This document shows positions 18,766 through 29,300 of a stretch of DNA of 64,000 nucleotides, piece after piece; the stretch's first letter is position 1; every line of letters begins with the position of its first letter. Where the stretch lies: the NCBI GenBank assembly GCA_022564545.1, contig JADFLG010000003.1, positions 1 to 64,000 of the forward strand, read 5' to 3'. The notes below the pieces were generated by a model, which made no database searches, was not told the origin of the DNA, and was given only the letters and a program-made list of their open reading frames with translations. The stretch comes from Chloroflexota bacterium (GTDB lineage Bacteria > Chloroflexota > Dehalococcoidia > Lucifugimonadales > Lucifugimonadaceae). A program made the translations under genes and the position numbers.

Positions 18766-18823
18766 GGGCTCTCAGCGGAGACTGAGCCAGTAACTTCCGA
18801 GCCCTGGAAGATTGCTGGCGGCG

Positions 18824-18866
18824 TGAGGTCTGTGTGTCCGCACAGACCTCAGCATTTCAGATTTTT
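18824..18866 (+). terminator. Probable terminator after the amidohydrolase gene
   Basis: An 11-bp perfect stem TGAGGTCTGTG / CACAGACCTCA with a 6-nt loop, followed after 10 nt by TTTTT on the plus strand. It lies between the convergent amidohydrolase and ParB-like genes. Confidence 0.55.
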
Positions 18867-18887
18867 ATCACGCCCATTGGTTGCTCC

Positions 18888-19793
18888 CTAAACCGGAATT
18901 TTTCTTGACAAGAACTGTTTCGGGATTGCAGTTGTGAGGGCAGTGCCCCCGTTCAGGTTGACCAGCGCTGACTTCAGTCGGCTGTCGAGGATTCGCAAAC
19001 TGCTGATCAGCTTCAGCCGCCGGTACTCTGGAATGACCTGCAGCTGCATGGCGTCCAACTCACCGGCAATTTTTAGAACGGCGTTTTCGATCAGCTGGGT
19101 ATCCGCCTCGATGGGGCGGGCCGGCTGAATTACTGGCGCCGGTTCTGGCTGGCGTTCGGGCGCGCGTTTGCCATTTACGACTTCCTCGATGATGTCTTCG
19201 ATCGACAGGCTTGCGGCTGTCTTCGCCCGTCCAACGATTCGTTCGACGTGGACGCTTGAAAGACGGCCCTCAATAAACGGCTGTGCGATTTCTCGCTGCC
19301 TGGCGTGGTCTTCAATGTCGGCGATCGAGCGTGCTTCCTTAAAGGTCAGTTCGCCGCTGTTCACCCTTTCACCAAGACCCGGGTCGAGGGTGCGGATCAG
19401 GCTTTCGTAATGGTGGATGGTGCCTGGCGTAATTCCGGTGCGCCGTGCCAGCTCTTGCTGTGTCACTTCGTGTGTATCGCGGTATTCCATGAACGCACGT
19501 CCAAGGTCCATCGCTGGCACCAGCGAGGAGTGGTACTGCTCCGCCAGGGTCAGCTCCCAGCGCTCCTGCGGAGTAACCTCGTCTTTGACGGTGCATTCGA
19601 CCGCGATCTCGCCGGCCTCTCTCGCCGCCGTGAGTTTCCGTTCGCCCGCGAGGAGCATGTACCCGCTGGTCGTAGACAGAACCACCGGGTCACGTTTTGA
19701 GCGTACGGACCGGGTGCTTTCACGTCGTCCGTTTGCTCCCGTTGGGCGAGGCATATCGGGGTCCTGGAAGATCTGGTCAATCGGAATCTTCAA
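18888..19793 (-). CDS. ParB/Spo0J-like DNA-binding protein
   Basis: 301 aa. The N-terminal ParB-nuclease-like domain (~1-100) has 'IPIDQIFQDPDMPR' and 'LLAGERKLTAAREAGE', equivalent to the ParB CTP-binding GERR box but with Lys in place of the second Arg. A KorB-type helix-turn-helix follows ('VTQQELARRTGITPGTIHHY', ~residues 110-130). The C-terminal part (~230-301) is unlike chromosomal ParB dimer domains, and no parA is adjacent, so a plasmid- or phage-derived regulator is as likely as a segregation protein. It is divergent from a DUF5343-like gene, with repeated TTGGAAT/ATTCCAA boxes between them that may be its sites. Confidence 0.75.
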   Translation of the reverse strand: MKIPIDQIFQDPDMPRPTGANGRRESTRSVRSKRDPVVLSTTSGYMLLAGERKLTAAREAGEIAVECTVKDEVTPQERWELTLAEQYHSSLVPAMDLGRAFMEYRDTHEVTQQELARRTGITPGTIHHYESLIRTLDPGLGERVNSGELTFKEARSIADIEDHARQREIAQPFIEGRLSSVHVERIVGRAKTAASLSIEDIIEEVVNGKRAPERQPEPAPVIQPARPIEADTQLIENAVLKIAGELDAMQLQVIPEYRRLKLISSLRILDSRLKSALVNLNGGTALTTAIPKQFLSRKIPV

Positions 19794-19854
19794 CTTGTTG
19801 TCCTCTGTGCGATCCTGGGGCTAACTGGGAGTGCGAATTTGCGAGCCTGGCAAA

Positions 19855-20138
19855 ATGGAACGGATTGGAACGTGAAAGTTTGTAGCGAACCGAACTCACA
19901 GTGCATTCCAAATCGTTGGCCCATATTCTCCGCGTTCCAAAAAGCAATTTCATAAACTGTCCCCGGCGGGGAAACCGCATTCCAAACAACATTTGACTTT
20001 GGAATTGCTGGGAGATAGTGTGGTGAGCGCGTAGGCTTGGAATGAGCATTTCCCAGTTCAAATGACCCTTCAAGAACAAACACCAACTATTCCCCCGTAT
20101 GTCCCGTACCGGACATTCCAAACATTTTTGGAATTCCT
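19855..20138. promoter_or_regulatory. Cluster of TTGGAAT/ATTCCAA boxes (candidate operator array)
   Basis: Boxes of the type GCATTCCAAA, or its complement, lie at 19865-19872 (TTGGAACG), 19903-19912, 19933-19942, 19977-19986, 19998-20007, 20036-20045, 20113-20122 and 20127-20138; a weaker TGGAAC is at 19856-19861. Both orientations occur. Successive spacings include about 41, 30, 44, 21 and 38 bp, near whole helical turns. The cluster fills the gap between the divergent ParB-like and DUF5343-like genes and runs into the first codons of the latter. Confidence 0.6.
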
Positions 20139-20832
20139 GCTTGACGAAGGCATTCCAGAAAGAGTCGATAAATCCGTTTGGGGTCCACGGTTTTCCGGTA
20201 GCTCAGGAACTCAACTGATGACGGCGCTGAAAGTGCTATTGCTTGTCGATTCCGAAGGGCATCCATCCGAGGAATTGGAACAACTTGTTCACGCCGAGGG
20301 TGATGATCGAAGGGCGCTGTTGCGCCGCATTCTCGAGCGGTTTTACACCCCCGTATTCGAGCTCGATTTGCCGCGCGCGAGCCGAGGTCAATTCCATGAG
20401 GCATTCCGGTCGTTCGGGACAAAAGAGGGCGTGCTTACCAAGTGCGAGGCGTTCTTTATCAGGGCAGCACAGGCTGCGGGAATCGAGCTTTCACGCCGCA
20501 TTCTTGCGGGTCGTCACGGAGCAAACCGCACCCGTACTTCACCTGCGGCAGGCCGGTCACGCACAGCCACTGTCCAGGCCGTTGCCCCCGAGAAAAAAAT
20601 CGCACTAATGCAGGCTGAAAGCGTCATTCCCGCGCAGGCGGCCAAGCTTGAACTTGCCGACAGGATCCTGGCTAAATATCCAGACTTCGACCCGTCATGG
20701 GACCCTTCGGTCCAGGCCAGGTGGCTCGAAGGGATGACCCGCCTCTACGAGGGCCTGTCCGTGGGACCGGCAGACCGGCCGGCCGATATAGATCGTGCAA
20801 CCGAAGAAGATCGCCGCGAGTCGAAGACATAG
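20062..20832 (+). CDS. DUF5343-like protein
   Basis: 256 aa. The N-terminal 150 residues resemble DUF5343: 'YVPYRTFQTFLEFLLDEGIP', 'RVDKSVWGPRFSGSSGTQLM', 'LKVLLLVDSEG' and 'FGTKEGVLTKCEAFFIRAAQ'. The domain is mostly alpha-helical and probably DNA-binding-like, but unassigned. The C-terminal tail (150-256) is low-complexity and charged. ATG 20062 has no clear Shine-Dalgarno. It is divergent from the ParB-like gene and shares the box cluster. Confidence 0.7.
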   Translation: MTLQEQTPTIPPYVPYRTFQTFLEFLLDEGIPERVDKSVWGPRFSGSSGTQLMTALKVLLLVDSEGHPSEELEQLVHAEGDDRRALLRRILERFYTPVFELDLPRASRGQFHEAFRSFGTKEGVLTKCEAFFIRAAQAAGIELSRRILAGRHGANRTRTSPAAGRSRTATVQAVAPEKKIALMQAESVIPAQAAKLELADRILAKYPDFDPSWDPSVQARWLEGMTRLYEGLSVGPADRPADIDRATEEDRRESKT

Positions 20833-20928
20833 GTCTGGCTAAACCTTCGCCCTGGCATGCCCCGGTGAGCTCGCGCGGCTCTATCGCCCAGGTAAGTGTT
20901 CCGATTGCGGCCGGGACACGCCCGGTAA

Positions 20929-21477
20929 CTAACGGTCGGGGCAGATTCGGTACTCGACGATGTTCAGGGTCCGACCGTCTGGCGTGATCCTGTCGTACTC
21001 ATCTTCGATTTCGGCCCCGAGCGACTCAGGAATGTGGCGGCTCGCACCGTTGGCGCGGTCGACAGGATACTTGATGTAGTCACACTCGATTTCGTCCGCT
21101 GCCCAGCTGCAAACCGCCTCCACTGCCTCAAGTCCGAGTCCCAGGCCCTGCGAATCTTCAGCCAGCCATATTCCGATCTCTGGCGTGCGACTTTCCAGGT
21201 GGTGAAGCCCAGCGCACCCCGCAAATTGGTTCGGCGTTTCTTTTCGCAGAATCGTTAACTGAAGGTTCGTGCGGTTGACCATCCCGTCGATCGAATCGGC
21301 GATAAACGACGCTGTCTCGACGCATGACCTGGCGGGTGACGGGAACATGAAGCGTGTCACGCGTTCGTTGAATTTGCTGAAGATTTGATCCAGATCGATA
21401 AAACTGGTCGGGCGTAGGATGAGTCGGTCGGTGGCGATCTCCGCTTCCAGCAGACAGATGTCACGACGCAGCACCAC
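20929..21477 (-). CDS. GNAT family N-acetyltransferase (RimJ/RimL type)
   Basis: 182 aa. 'IATDRLILRPTSFIDLDQIF' opens the fold as in RimJ/RimL enzymes; the acetyl-CoA loop region is 'EIGIWLAEDSQGLGLGLEAV' (~residues 115-134). It acetylates an amino group, target unknown. The GTG start at 21477 shares one base with the stop of the YhaN-like gene, so the two are coupled, and it would be the last gene of the yhaO-yhaN operon. Confidence 0.8.
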   Translation of the reverse strand: MVLRRDICLLEAEIATDRLILRPTSFIDLDQIFSKFNERVTRFMFPSPARSCVETASFIADSIDGMVNRTNLQLTILRKETPNQFAGCAGLHHLESRTPEIGIWLAEDSQGLGLGLEAVEAVCSWAADEIECDYIKYPVDRANGASRHIPESLGAEIEDEYDRITPDGRTLNIVEYRICPDR

Positions 21478-24400
21478 TACGCGGTATCGACGAGCGTCAG
21501 ACGGTACTCGGCGCTCGTACCTGCCAGTTCAATGATGCTCATTGCTTCGTCCCGTGCTTTCTTTTCGCCGGGGGCCACCGATTCGAACATTGCGATGGTT
21601 TCCGGGTGGCACGTAAGGAACAGAATCTGGAAGCGTTCGGAGAGGTCCATGATGACCCGGCACGCAGCTTTCGCGCGCTCTGGATCGAAGTTCACCAGGA
21701 TGTCGTCCAACACCACCGGCATTGGCTCGGCCTTCCGGGCGTATTCCTCGATTAGTGCAAAGCGCATGGCGAGGAATAGTTGCTCGGCAGTGCCCCGGCT
21801 CAACTCGTTGGCCCGCTTGGTGTGGGCCTCGCCCTCGACGATCTCCAGGTCCTGTTCTTTCTCACCGATGACGGCGCGCACGGCCGTGTAACGGCCAAGG
21901 GTCAGGTCAGACAGATACCTGGACGCAGCCTGCATCAGCGCAGGTTGTCGTTCCCGTTGGAACTCCTCTCGTGTCCGCTCGAAAATATCACGCGCGATTG
22001 TCAGCACGGCCCAGCGGTGAGCGTCGTTATTCAATTTTTCCTCGATCACGTTGATCTTCGAGTGAAGCTCTAATGCCTGCCCGGACTTCTCGAATTCTGC
22101 CTGCTGACGTCGAAGGTTGCCCTGTTCTTCGTGCAGGTGGTCGAGCATTCCCTGCAAGCGCTTTTCCTGGTCCTGGAGTTGTTGTAACGTGGCAACCGCT
22201 TCTTCATTCGGCGTCGCCTCGAGGTCGTCGCGAAACGTCCGTCCGTCGTCGTTGATCAACAGCGGTTCGAGTTCGTGCATCTCTGAAAGTTTGCGCTCAA
22301 GGTCGCGGCGCTCCTGGACCTGTCGTGCGATGGCTTTGAACTCTTCTTGGTCTGCGGTATCGCCCTTTTCAAGGAGTGCTTCGATCTTGCCGTCGACCTG
22401 GCTCAGCCGGTGCTCAAGGTTTGCATGCCCGTTGGCCATAATTTCGAGTTCGGCTGTTATCTGTTTCTGGCGTTCCACAGCCCGATCGTGTGCAAGCAGT
22501 CGTTCGGACAGGTCCTGTAAGACTTCCGTTGCCTTCATCGGGCTTGCGTCCGGCAGCTCCGCCGCTTCGAGGACATCGGTCAGCCGCATCTCGATTTCAC
22601 CGGCGGTGTCGTACATTTGCGATACGCGCGTCCGCAGACTGGCGACGGTCCGCTGCTGGCTCTTCAGTGTGCGAATACTCGCCATGACGTTGGCGGCCTG
22701 GGCTGGATCGAGGTCGATTCGCAGTTCAGTCCGTTCGAGCAGGAGTTGCCAGCGGTTCTGGACATCGGCCAGTGTATTTGAAGCGAGGGCAAGTGCAGTG
22801 TGCGACTCAGTGAGGCGCATGTCGATATTGGCAAGACGGGCAGCGGCAGATTCGAACTCTCGCGCAACGGCCTCAAACCTGCGACGCAGGTCCAGGGACC
22901 GGTCCAGTTCTCCCGCCTTCTCTTCGACATCGCGAATCGTGGGCGTGTTGCTGACGCCAAATTCCTTCGCTATTTCCGATATTTCTTTTGCCACCGCGTC
23001 GAGCCGCTCCTGGACTTCCTCGACCTGGGCAGTGGCAACATCTTTCGCCTCGCCGATTGCGGGTCTGCGAAGCGTGATCTTGAATCCACCAGCCGCCCTG
23101 GCACGTGAAACGAGCATGAACCCGGCCATGAGGGCCAGAAGACCTGCGAGCCCACCTGATAGCTCCTTGCTCATGTAACTCCACGCCATCGAGGCGATAC
23201 CGACGATGACAACAGTCACTGGCAGAAGGATCGAGCCAACAAAACCGCCGATGTCCTCGATCTCGGTTTGAGCCAGAGTGTCTGCGAGATTCTTCTGTGC
23301 GTCGTTCATTTCGGAACGGATCGAACCCGACTCAGCAATCGCGGCCCTGAGGCGCGACAGGCGGGCCCGCTTATTTTCAAGATCGGCGGAAGTCTCCTTT
23401 GGCACATCGGTCAGTGCGTCTCGGGCAGCCGCGAGTTTGAGCGCCTCGTCGGCCATGGTCTCGCGGTCTTCCGTCCGGCTCTGAACGGCGAGTTCGTGCT
23501 CCTGATAGATACGGCGGGCGCCGGTCAGTTCGCGGCCTGCAGATTCCAGGTTTGCCTGGAGGTCCATTGGCGTCTCGAACTCGCCGATGGACTGTTCGGT
23601 CCAGCCACCACCGAGTGCAGCGAGATCGCGATCGAGTTGCGCCTGCTCTTTTTCGAGCTCCTGCTCGACACCCGGAAGGTCGACGACCGCCTTGTTGTAG
23701 TGAGCAGTCTCCATCCCCAGCTTGCGGGCGTCGCCGCCGCGTTCGATAAACGCATCTACTACACCAACCGACTCGGCTTCCTGTTCGCGCTCTTTCTGGC
23801 GAAGAACGCTCTCGTCCAACTGGCGCTGCAGGTCGCTCTTCTGCTCGTCCAGGCTTTCCATCTGGTGCTCAGCGTTTTCGGGAACCGAGTCGTTTGTGGG
23901 AAGATCGGAAATCTGGCGCTCAATTTCAGTCTTGCGTTCCCACCGTTTGCGCAGACCGACAAGCGTTTTCTGTCGCTCGATATCCGATCGGGTGTCTTCT
24001 AATTCCGCGGTCTGTGAGTCGATGTTCTGAACGACCTGTTCGAAATTATTGGACAGTTCGGCGTACAGGTCGCTTCCACGCCGGGTTTCTTCGAGGCTCG
24101 CCCGTGCTTCGGCCAGATCCTTTTCCAGCTTTCTGATCCGGCCCGCTCGCGGGCTCCGCAGTTTTCGGAGTTCATCGTCAAGTTCGCTGCGGGCGTCTGT
24201 TAGCGAAACATTCGCCAGTCCGAGTCCAACCGAGTAGATCTTGTCCCTGATTTCGTCTGAATTCAGCGACGACAACGCCTGAAGTTCGCTTAGAGAAATT
24301 GAAAATACGTTCGTATAAAGCTCGCTGTCGATTCCTCCAAGCAGGGTATGGAGCAGATCGTCGCTCCCAGTTGCGACGCCCTCAATTGTGTTGGCGGTAA

Positions 24401-24707
24401 TGGCTACCTCGCCGCGCCTCTTCCCGTCCCGCCGGTGGACATTGAAACTCGCACCTGACGAAGTGGTGAGCGAGATCGAACCAGATCCAGCCTCTGGCTT
24501 GAAGTGGCGGTAGAGGAACAACTCGCGGAGCGCCGCCCGGTCGTTCTTGTTCACGTAGCCGAACAGAGTAGACCGCAAGAATGCCCGAATCGCCGACTTA
24601 CCCGCTTCGTTCGGGCCGTGGAGCAGCGTGAGCTTGCCGGACATGTTGCTGAATTCCCTGTCCGCGAAGGGCCCGAAGTTCTCGATGTTGATGCCTGTCA
24701 GTCGCAA
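21477..24707 (-). CDS. YhaN-like AAA/SMC-type ATPase
   Basis: 1076 aa from a TTG at 24707. I choose this start because it gives the family's normal beginning ('LRLTGINIENFGPFADREF') and lies 1 nt after the yhaO-like stop with AGG upstream; the ATG-initiated reading to 24821 would run through the end of the previous gene. Walker A 'LHGPNEAGKSAIRAFL' (~residue 30), long coiled coils, two hydrophobic segments near residues 480-530 ('LLPVTVVIVGIASMAW', 'LAGLLALMAGFMLV') typical of YhaN, the ABC signature 'ELSRGTAEQLFLAMRFALIE' and Walker B 'PMPVVLDDILVNF'. It works with the neighbouring nuclease in DNA-end processing, by analogy with SbcCD/Rad50-Mre11. Confidence 0.88.
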   Translation of the reverse strand: MRLTGINIENFGPFADREFSNMSGKLTLLHGPNEAGKSAIRAFLRSTLFGYVNKNDRAALRELFLYRHFKPEAGSGSISLTTSSGASFNVHRRDGKRRGEVAITANTIEGVATGSDDLLHTLLGGIDSELYTNVFSISLSELQALSSLNSDEIRDKIYSVGLGLANVSLTDARSELDDELRKLRSPRAGRIRKLEKDLAEARASLEETRRGSDLYAELSNNFEQVVQNIDSQTAELEDTRSDIERQKTLVGLRKRWERKTEIERQISDLPTNDSVPENAEHQMESLDEQKSDLQRQLDESVLRQKEREQEAESVGVVDAFIERGGDARKLGMETAHYNKAVVDLPGVEQELEKEQAQLDRDLAALGGGWTEQSIGEFETPMDLQANLESAGRELTGARRIYQEHELAVQSRTEDRETMADEALKLAAARDALTDVPKETSADLENKRARLSRLRAAIAESGSIRSEMNDAQKNLADTLAQTEIEDIGGFVGSILLPVTVVIVGIASMAWSYMSKELSGGLAGLLALMAGFMLVSRARAAGGFKITLRRPAIGEAKDVATAQVEEVQERLDAVAKEISEIAKEFGVSNTPTIRDVEEKAGELDRSLDLRRRFEAVAREFESAAARLANIDMRLTESHTALALASNTLADVQNRWQLLLERTELRIDLDPAQAANVMASIRTLKSQQRTVASLRTRVSQMYDTAGEIEMRLTDVLEAAELPDASPMKATEVLQDLSERLLAHDRAVERQKQITAELEIMANGHANLEHRLSQVDGKIEALLEKGDTADQEEFKAIARQVQERRDLERKLSEMHELEPLLINDDGRTFRDDLEATPNEEAVATLQQLQDQEKRLQGMLDHLHEEQGNLRRQQAEFEKSGQALELHSKINVIEEKLNNDAHRWAVLTIARDIFERTREEFQRERQPALMQAASRYLSDLTLGRYTAVRAVIGEKEQDLEIVEGEAHTKRANELSRGTAEQLFLAMRFALIEEYARKAEPMPVVLDDILVNFDPERAKAACRVIMDLSERFQILFLTCHPETIAMFESVAPGEKKARDEAMSIIELAGTSAEYRLTLVDTA

Positions 24708-24708
24708 G

Positions 24709-25965
24709 TTACCTGCCCTGCTCCAGCAGTTCCGCAAGATACCAACGCGCTTCTTCAGCCCATGCCGAAACCTGCTCATCGTCTGGCTTGTCGAGTCCGT
24801 TCCGTCGACCGCTGTACACATCTGAAACGACTTCGGTCAGCCGGTCGATTTCATCCGATTCAATCGATGAGAGCAGTGCTCGTTTCAACGTGGTACCCAG
24901 GAAGTCGTCCTGCTTTGCGCGGGACTCGATGTCGATGGACGGGCGTGTCGAGTCGACGATGCGCTCGACCCATACCCACGGAGCGCCACCGCTCCAGCTG
25001 CTGCGGGCCGCTTCGAGCAGATCGTCGACCGCTCCATCTGCGGCAAGCTGCTCGTGCAGCGGACCCCTGCCAACGAGATTGACCCGGCAGACCACATCTC
25101 TGTCCTCGGCCTGGGCGCTCAGGTTGTCGGTCTGCTGCCTGATGGCAGAATCGAGACCGTCGATTGTCTCGAGGCTGGAAATATCGACTTCGCTGTGTTC
25201 CCACCTGACGACATCCAGGGGAACGAACTCGGTCTTCGAAGCCCCGCTCGGGTCGACATCGACAACCAGTGCACCGCGCGCTCCGGTTTCGTTCGGGTGT
25301 CGGCCCTGGGTATTGCCCGGATAGGCGATCACTGGTGCTGCGCGCTTGAGCGTTTGGCGGGTATGGACGTGACCGAGCGCCCAGTAGTCGATACCGGACG
25401 CCGAAAGGTCTTCGACCGTGCACGGCGCGTAGTTTTTATGTGCACTGTTGGCCCCGACGTTGGCGTGGAGCAATCCGATAGCGAAAATGCTGCCCGACGG
25501 GGGCGGGCTGAACTGCACGGCCAGGTTATCGACAACTTCGCGTGTGGGATAGCTCATGCCCTGCACGGCAGCCACCACTTCGCCGTTCTTTTCGATGTTC
25601 TTCCACTCGGGGGTAGCGCCGAAGATATGAACACCGTCGGGCCACGAAATGGACGATTGCCAGCCGTCGAGGGGGTCATGGTTGCCGTGGACCACGAAAG
25701 TCTGAATACCTTTGTCAGCGAGCCTGGAAAGTCCGTCTCGGAATCGAAGTTGCGCCCGTACTGAGCGGTCTGCGCCGTCGTAAACGTCACCCGCTATGAC
25801 GAGGAAGTCAGCATCGGTACTAATGCACAGGTCGACCAGGTTCTGAAAGGCTTCGTACGTAGCCTCTCGAAGACGGGTCGCAACGCGGCCATCGACATCA
25901 CCGATACCCGAAAAGGGTGAATCGATGTGAAGGTCCGCCGCGTGCACAAAGCGGAAAGAATCCAT
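24709..25965 (-). CDS. YhaO/SbcD-like metallophosphoesterase (DNA repair exonuclease)
   Basis: 418 aa from the ATG at 25965 (the frame is open to 26034). Mre11/SbcD phosphoesterase motifs in order: 'HAADLHIDSPFSG' (D-x-H), 'LVIAGDVYDG' (GD), 'FVVHGNHDPLDGW' (GNHD) and 'YWALGHVHTRQ' (GHxH). These coordinate two metals for nuclease activity. The C-terminal part (~270-418) fits the capping domain that docks on the partner ATPase. It lies immediately upstream of the YhaN-like ATPase, as in Bacillus yhaO-yhaN. Confidence 0.88.
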   Translation of the reverse strand: MDSFRFVHAADLHIDSPFSGIGDVDGRVATRLREATYEAFQNLVDLCISTDADFLVIAGDVYDGADRSVRAQLRFRDGLSRLADKGIQTFVVHGNHDPLDGWQSSISWPDGVHIFGATPEWKNIEKNGEVVAAVQGMSYPTREVVDNLAVQFSPPPSGSIFAIGLLHANVGANSAHKNYAPCTVEDLSASGIDYWALGHVHTRQTLKRAAPVIAYPGNTQGRHPNETGARGALVVDVDPSGASKTEFVPLDVVRWEHSEVDISSLETIDGLDSAIRQQTDNLSAQAEDRDVVCRVNLVGRGPLHEQLAADGAVDDLLEAARSSWSGGAPWVWVERIVDSTRPSIDIESRAKQDDFLGTTLKRALLSSIESDEIDRLTEVVSDVYSGRRNGLDKPDDEQVSAWAEEARWYLAELLEQGR

Positions 25966-26165
25966 ATCGGGCGCAGACCAGTTGGAAGGCCCGTTTCGTG
26001 CACCAAAATGGAGCTCCGATTGCGGGTTCGACATACCGCAAAATACACGATCGGCCTTCTGCTGCTGTCAGTTTAGCAACGGGCGGGGCTATCACATCAG
26101 AGTGCTGTCACTTACAACCCGTGTGGGGGGCAGCACATGCGTGAACAAGGCAACGAGCGGCCTTC

Positions 26166-26867
26166 TCACGATTTTCGCCCGATATACAGGCCGCGGCCGG
26201 TAAGTCCGGGTTGAATATGCTCGGTGGTCAGGCCGGCTTTTTTGAAGGCCGACACGTACTCTAAATGGGTGAACCAGCCCATTTCATGGGTTTCAGATAC
26301 CCGACTGATCCCGTTCGAACCACCGATCATATACTCGAATACGACCCGTCCGCGTTCGACCGGCTCAGCGACCATCATTCGGGTCACGACGAACTCGTCT
26401 GTTTCGACTGTTGAAGAGTGGATCTTTCCCACGATCCACGACTCCGGAGTTATCCACGGCTCCACTACGAGAATCCCACCCGACAGGACGTGAGAAGCCA
26501 TGTTCGCCACTGCACGATTCATGCGCTCGACAGTCCTGGCGTAACCGATCGACGAAAAAAGACATGCGACTACGTCATACTCGACATCGAGCGCAAAGTC
26601 GCACATGTCCCCGGCGTAAAAGATAGCCGCGGGAACCCGTTCTCTCGCAATTGCCAGCATCTCGTGGTCCAGATCCACCCCTGTGCAATCGAACCCTGAG
26701 TTCTGGGCGAGATGTTCGAGGTGGCGACCCGTTCCGCAGGCCACGTCGAGCAGTGTTTTAGCCTCGGGGACCCACTTGCGAATTAGCGACGCCAGTTGTT
26801 TCGACTCGTCTGCGTAGTCCTTGCCGGAATAAACAGCGTCGTAGTGTTTTGCCGTTTTAGTGAACAT
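26166..26867 (-). CDS. Class I SAM-dependent methyltransferase
   Basis: 233 aa. SAM motif I 'LLDVACGTGRHLEHLAQ' (~residues 39-55), motif II 'CTGVDLDHEMLAIARE', then 'YDVVACLFSSIGYA' (motif IV) and 'SHVLSGGILVVEPWI' (motif V). Resembles small-molecule or D-amino-acid-dehydrogenase-associated methyltransferases; target unknown. No partner gene is adjacent. Confidence 0.85.
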   Translation of the reverse strand: MFTKTAKHYDAVYSGKDYADESKQLASLIRKWVPEAKTLLDVACGTGRHLEHLAQNSGFDCTGVDLDHEMLAIARERVPAAIFYAGDMCDFALDVEYDVVACLFSSIGYARTVERMNRAVANMASHVLSGGILVVEPWITPESWIVGKIHSSTVETDEFVVTRMMVAEPVERGRVVFEYMIGGSNGISRVSETHEMGWFTHLEYVSAFKKAGLTTEHIQPGLTGRGLYIGRKS

Positions 26868-27261
26868 GGGTGCAGGATAGTTGAGTGGCGTTGCGTCCGG
26901 GGGTGTGAGGGCGTGGTGCTGAAATATGTCATCCCGACCTTGCCGGAGGGATCTGAGGTGGTCGATGCGGGTGTCGGCGGTCGAACGGATTCGGTGGTTG
27001 CTTGCGTGCGGCAGTCGCCAGCAAGTGAGCGTCAGATTCCTCCGCCCTTCGATGTGCTCAGGATGTACTGCGGTCGGAATAACGGTGTTGTGTGCGTTGG
27101 TCGCCGGACGCAGGCGTCAGGCTTTGAGCTTGGGCCTTGGTCCAGATCGGGACACCTGGTCGCGTATGCAGCGCCGCGGGGCAGGGTTTGTCACGGGGTG
27201 TAGAACTTGGACGTTATTTATACAGCTCCGTGACGTACGCCCGGGCAGTATGTGTCAAATA
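26868..27261. other. Gene-free region with REP-like repeats
   Basis: About 390 bp between the methyltransferase start and the groEL terminator. Apart from the repeat at 26928-27068, no gene or regulatory element is apparent; short open frames here lack coding character and ribosome-binding sites. Confidence 0.4.
26928..27068. repeat. REP-like imperfect inverted repeat
   Basis: The left part begins 'GTCATCCCGACCTTGCC' and ends with GGAGGGATCTGA (~26945-26956); the right part has TCAGATTCCTCC (~27032-27043) and ends 'GTGCTCAGGATGTAC'. The inner arms are complementary at 11 of 12 positions. This looks like a bacterial intergenic repeat of the 'GTCATCC...GGATCT' type. Confidence 0.5.
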
Positions 27262-27295
27262 ACAAAAAAAGGGCCGCTCCAACACGGAGCGGCCC
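27262..27295 (-). terminator. Rho-independent terminator after groEL
   Basis: A perfect 10-bp stem (GGGCCGCTCC / GGAGCGGCCC, 5-nt loop, 27271-27295) is followed on the minus strand by TTTTTTT. It is located 37 bp after the groEL stop. Confidence 0.9.
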
Positions 27296-27332
27296 TTCGA
27301 GTTTCGCTTTTGTTCTGCCTGTGTGGGCAGGG

Positions 27333-29003
<1,671 letters not shown>

Positions 29004-29300
29004 CTAGCCGACGATCGCGAGGATGTCGCTTTCTCGAACGATCAGGTAGTCGACGCCGTCTTCCGTGTACTCGGTACCCGCGTACTTCGAGTAGATGACG
29101 TTCTGGCCGACCTTGACGGGCATGTCGATGACCTTGCCTTCGTCGGTGGTCCGGCCCGGTCCGGCTGCGATAACTTCGCCCTGCTGGGGCTTTTCTTTCG
29201 CAGTGTCGGGAATGATGATTCCGCCCGGTGAGGTCTGTGCCTCATCATCGGATGGCTCGATGATCACCCTGTCACCGAGCGGTGTGAGGTTCAATGCCAC
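29004..29300 (-). CDS. groES: Co-chaperonin GroES
   Basis: 98-aa lid protein of the GroEL chamber. 'LTPLGDRVIIEPSDDEAQTS' (N-terminal strand), mobile loop 'SPGGIIIPDTAKEKPQQG' and 'GQNVIYSKYAGTEY' are diagnostic. AAGGAGA precedes the ATG by 6-7 nt. First gene of the groESL operon. Confidence 0.97.
   Translation of the reverse strand: MALNLTPLGDRVIIEPSDDEAQTSPGGIIIPDTAKEKPQQGEVIAAGPGRTTDEGKVIDMPVKVGQNVIYSKYAGTEYTEDGVDYLIVRESDILAIVG

Noticed and set aside
22117-23178. 353-codon open frame antisense to the YhaN-like gene
   Set aside because: Ser/Arg-rich low-complexity translation typical of the reverse strand of a coiled-coil gene.
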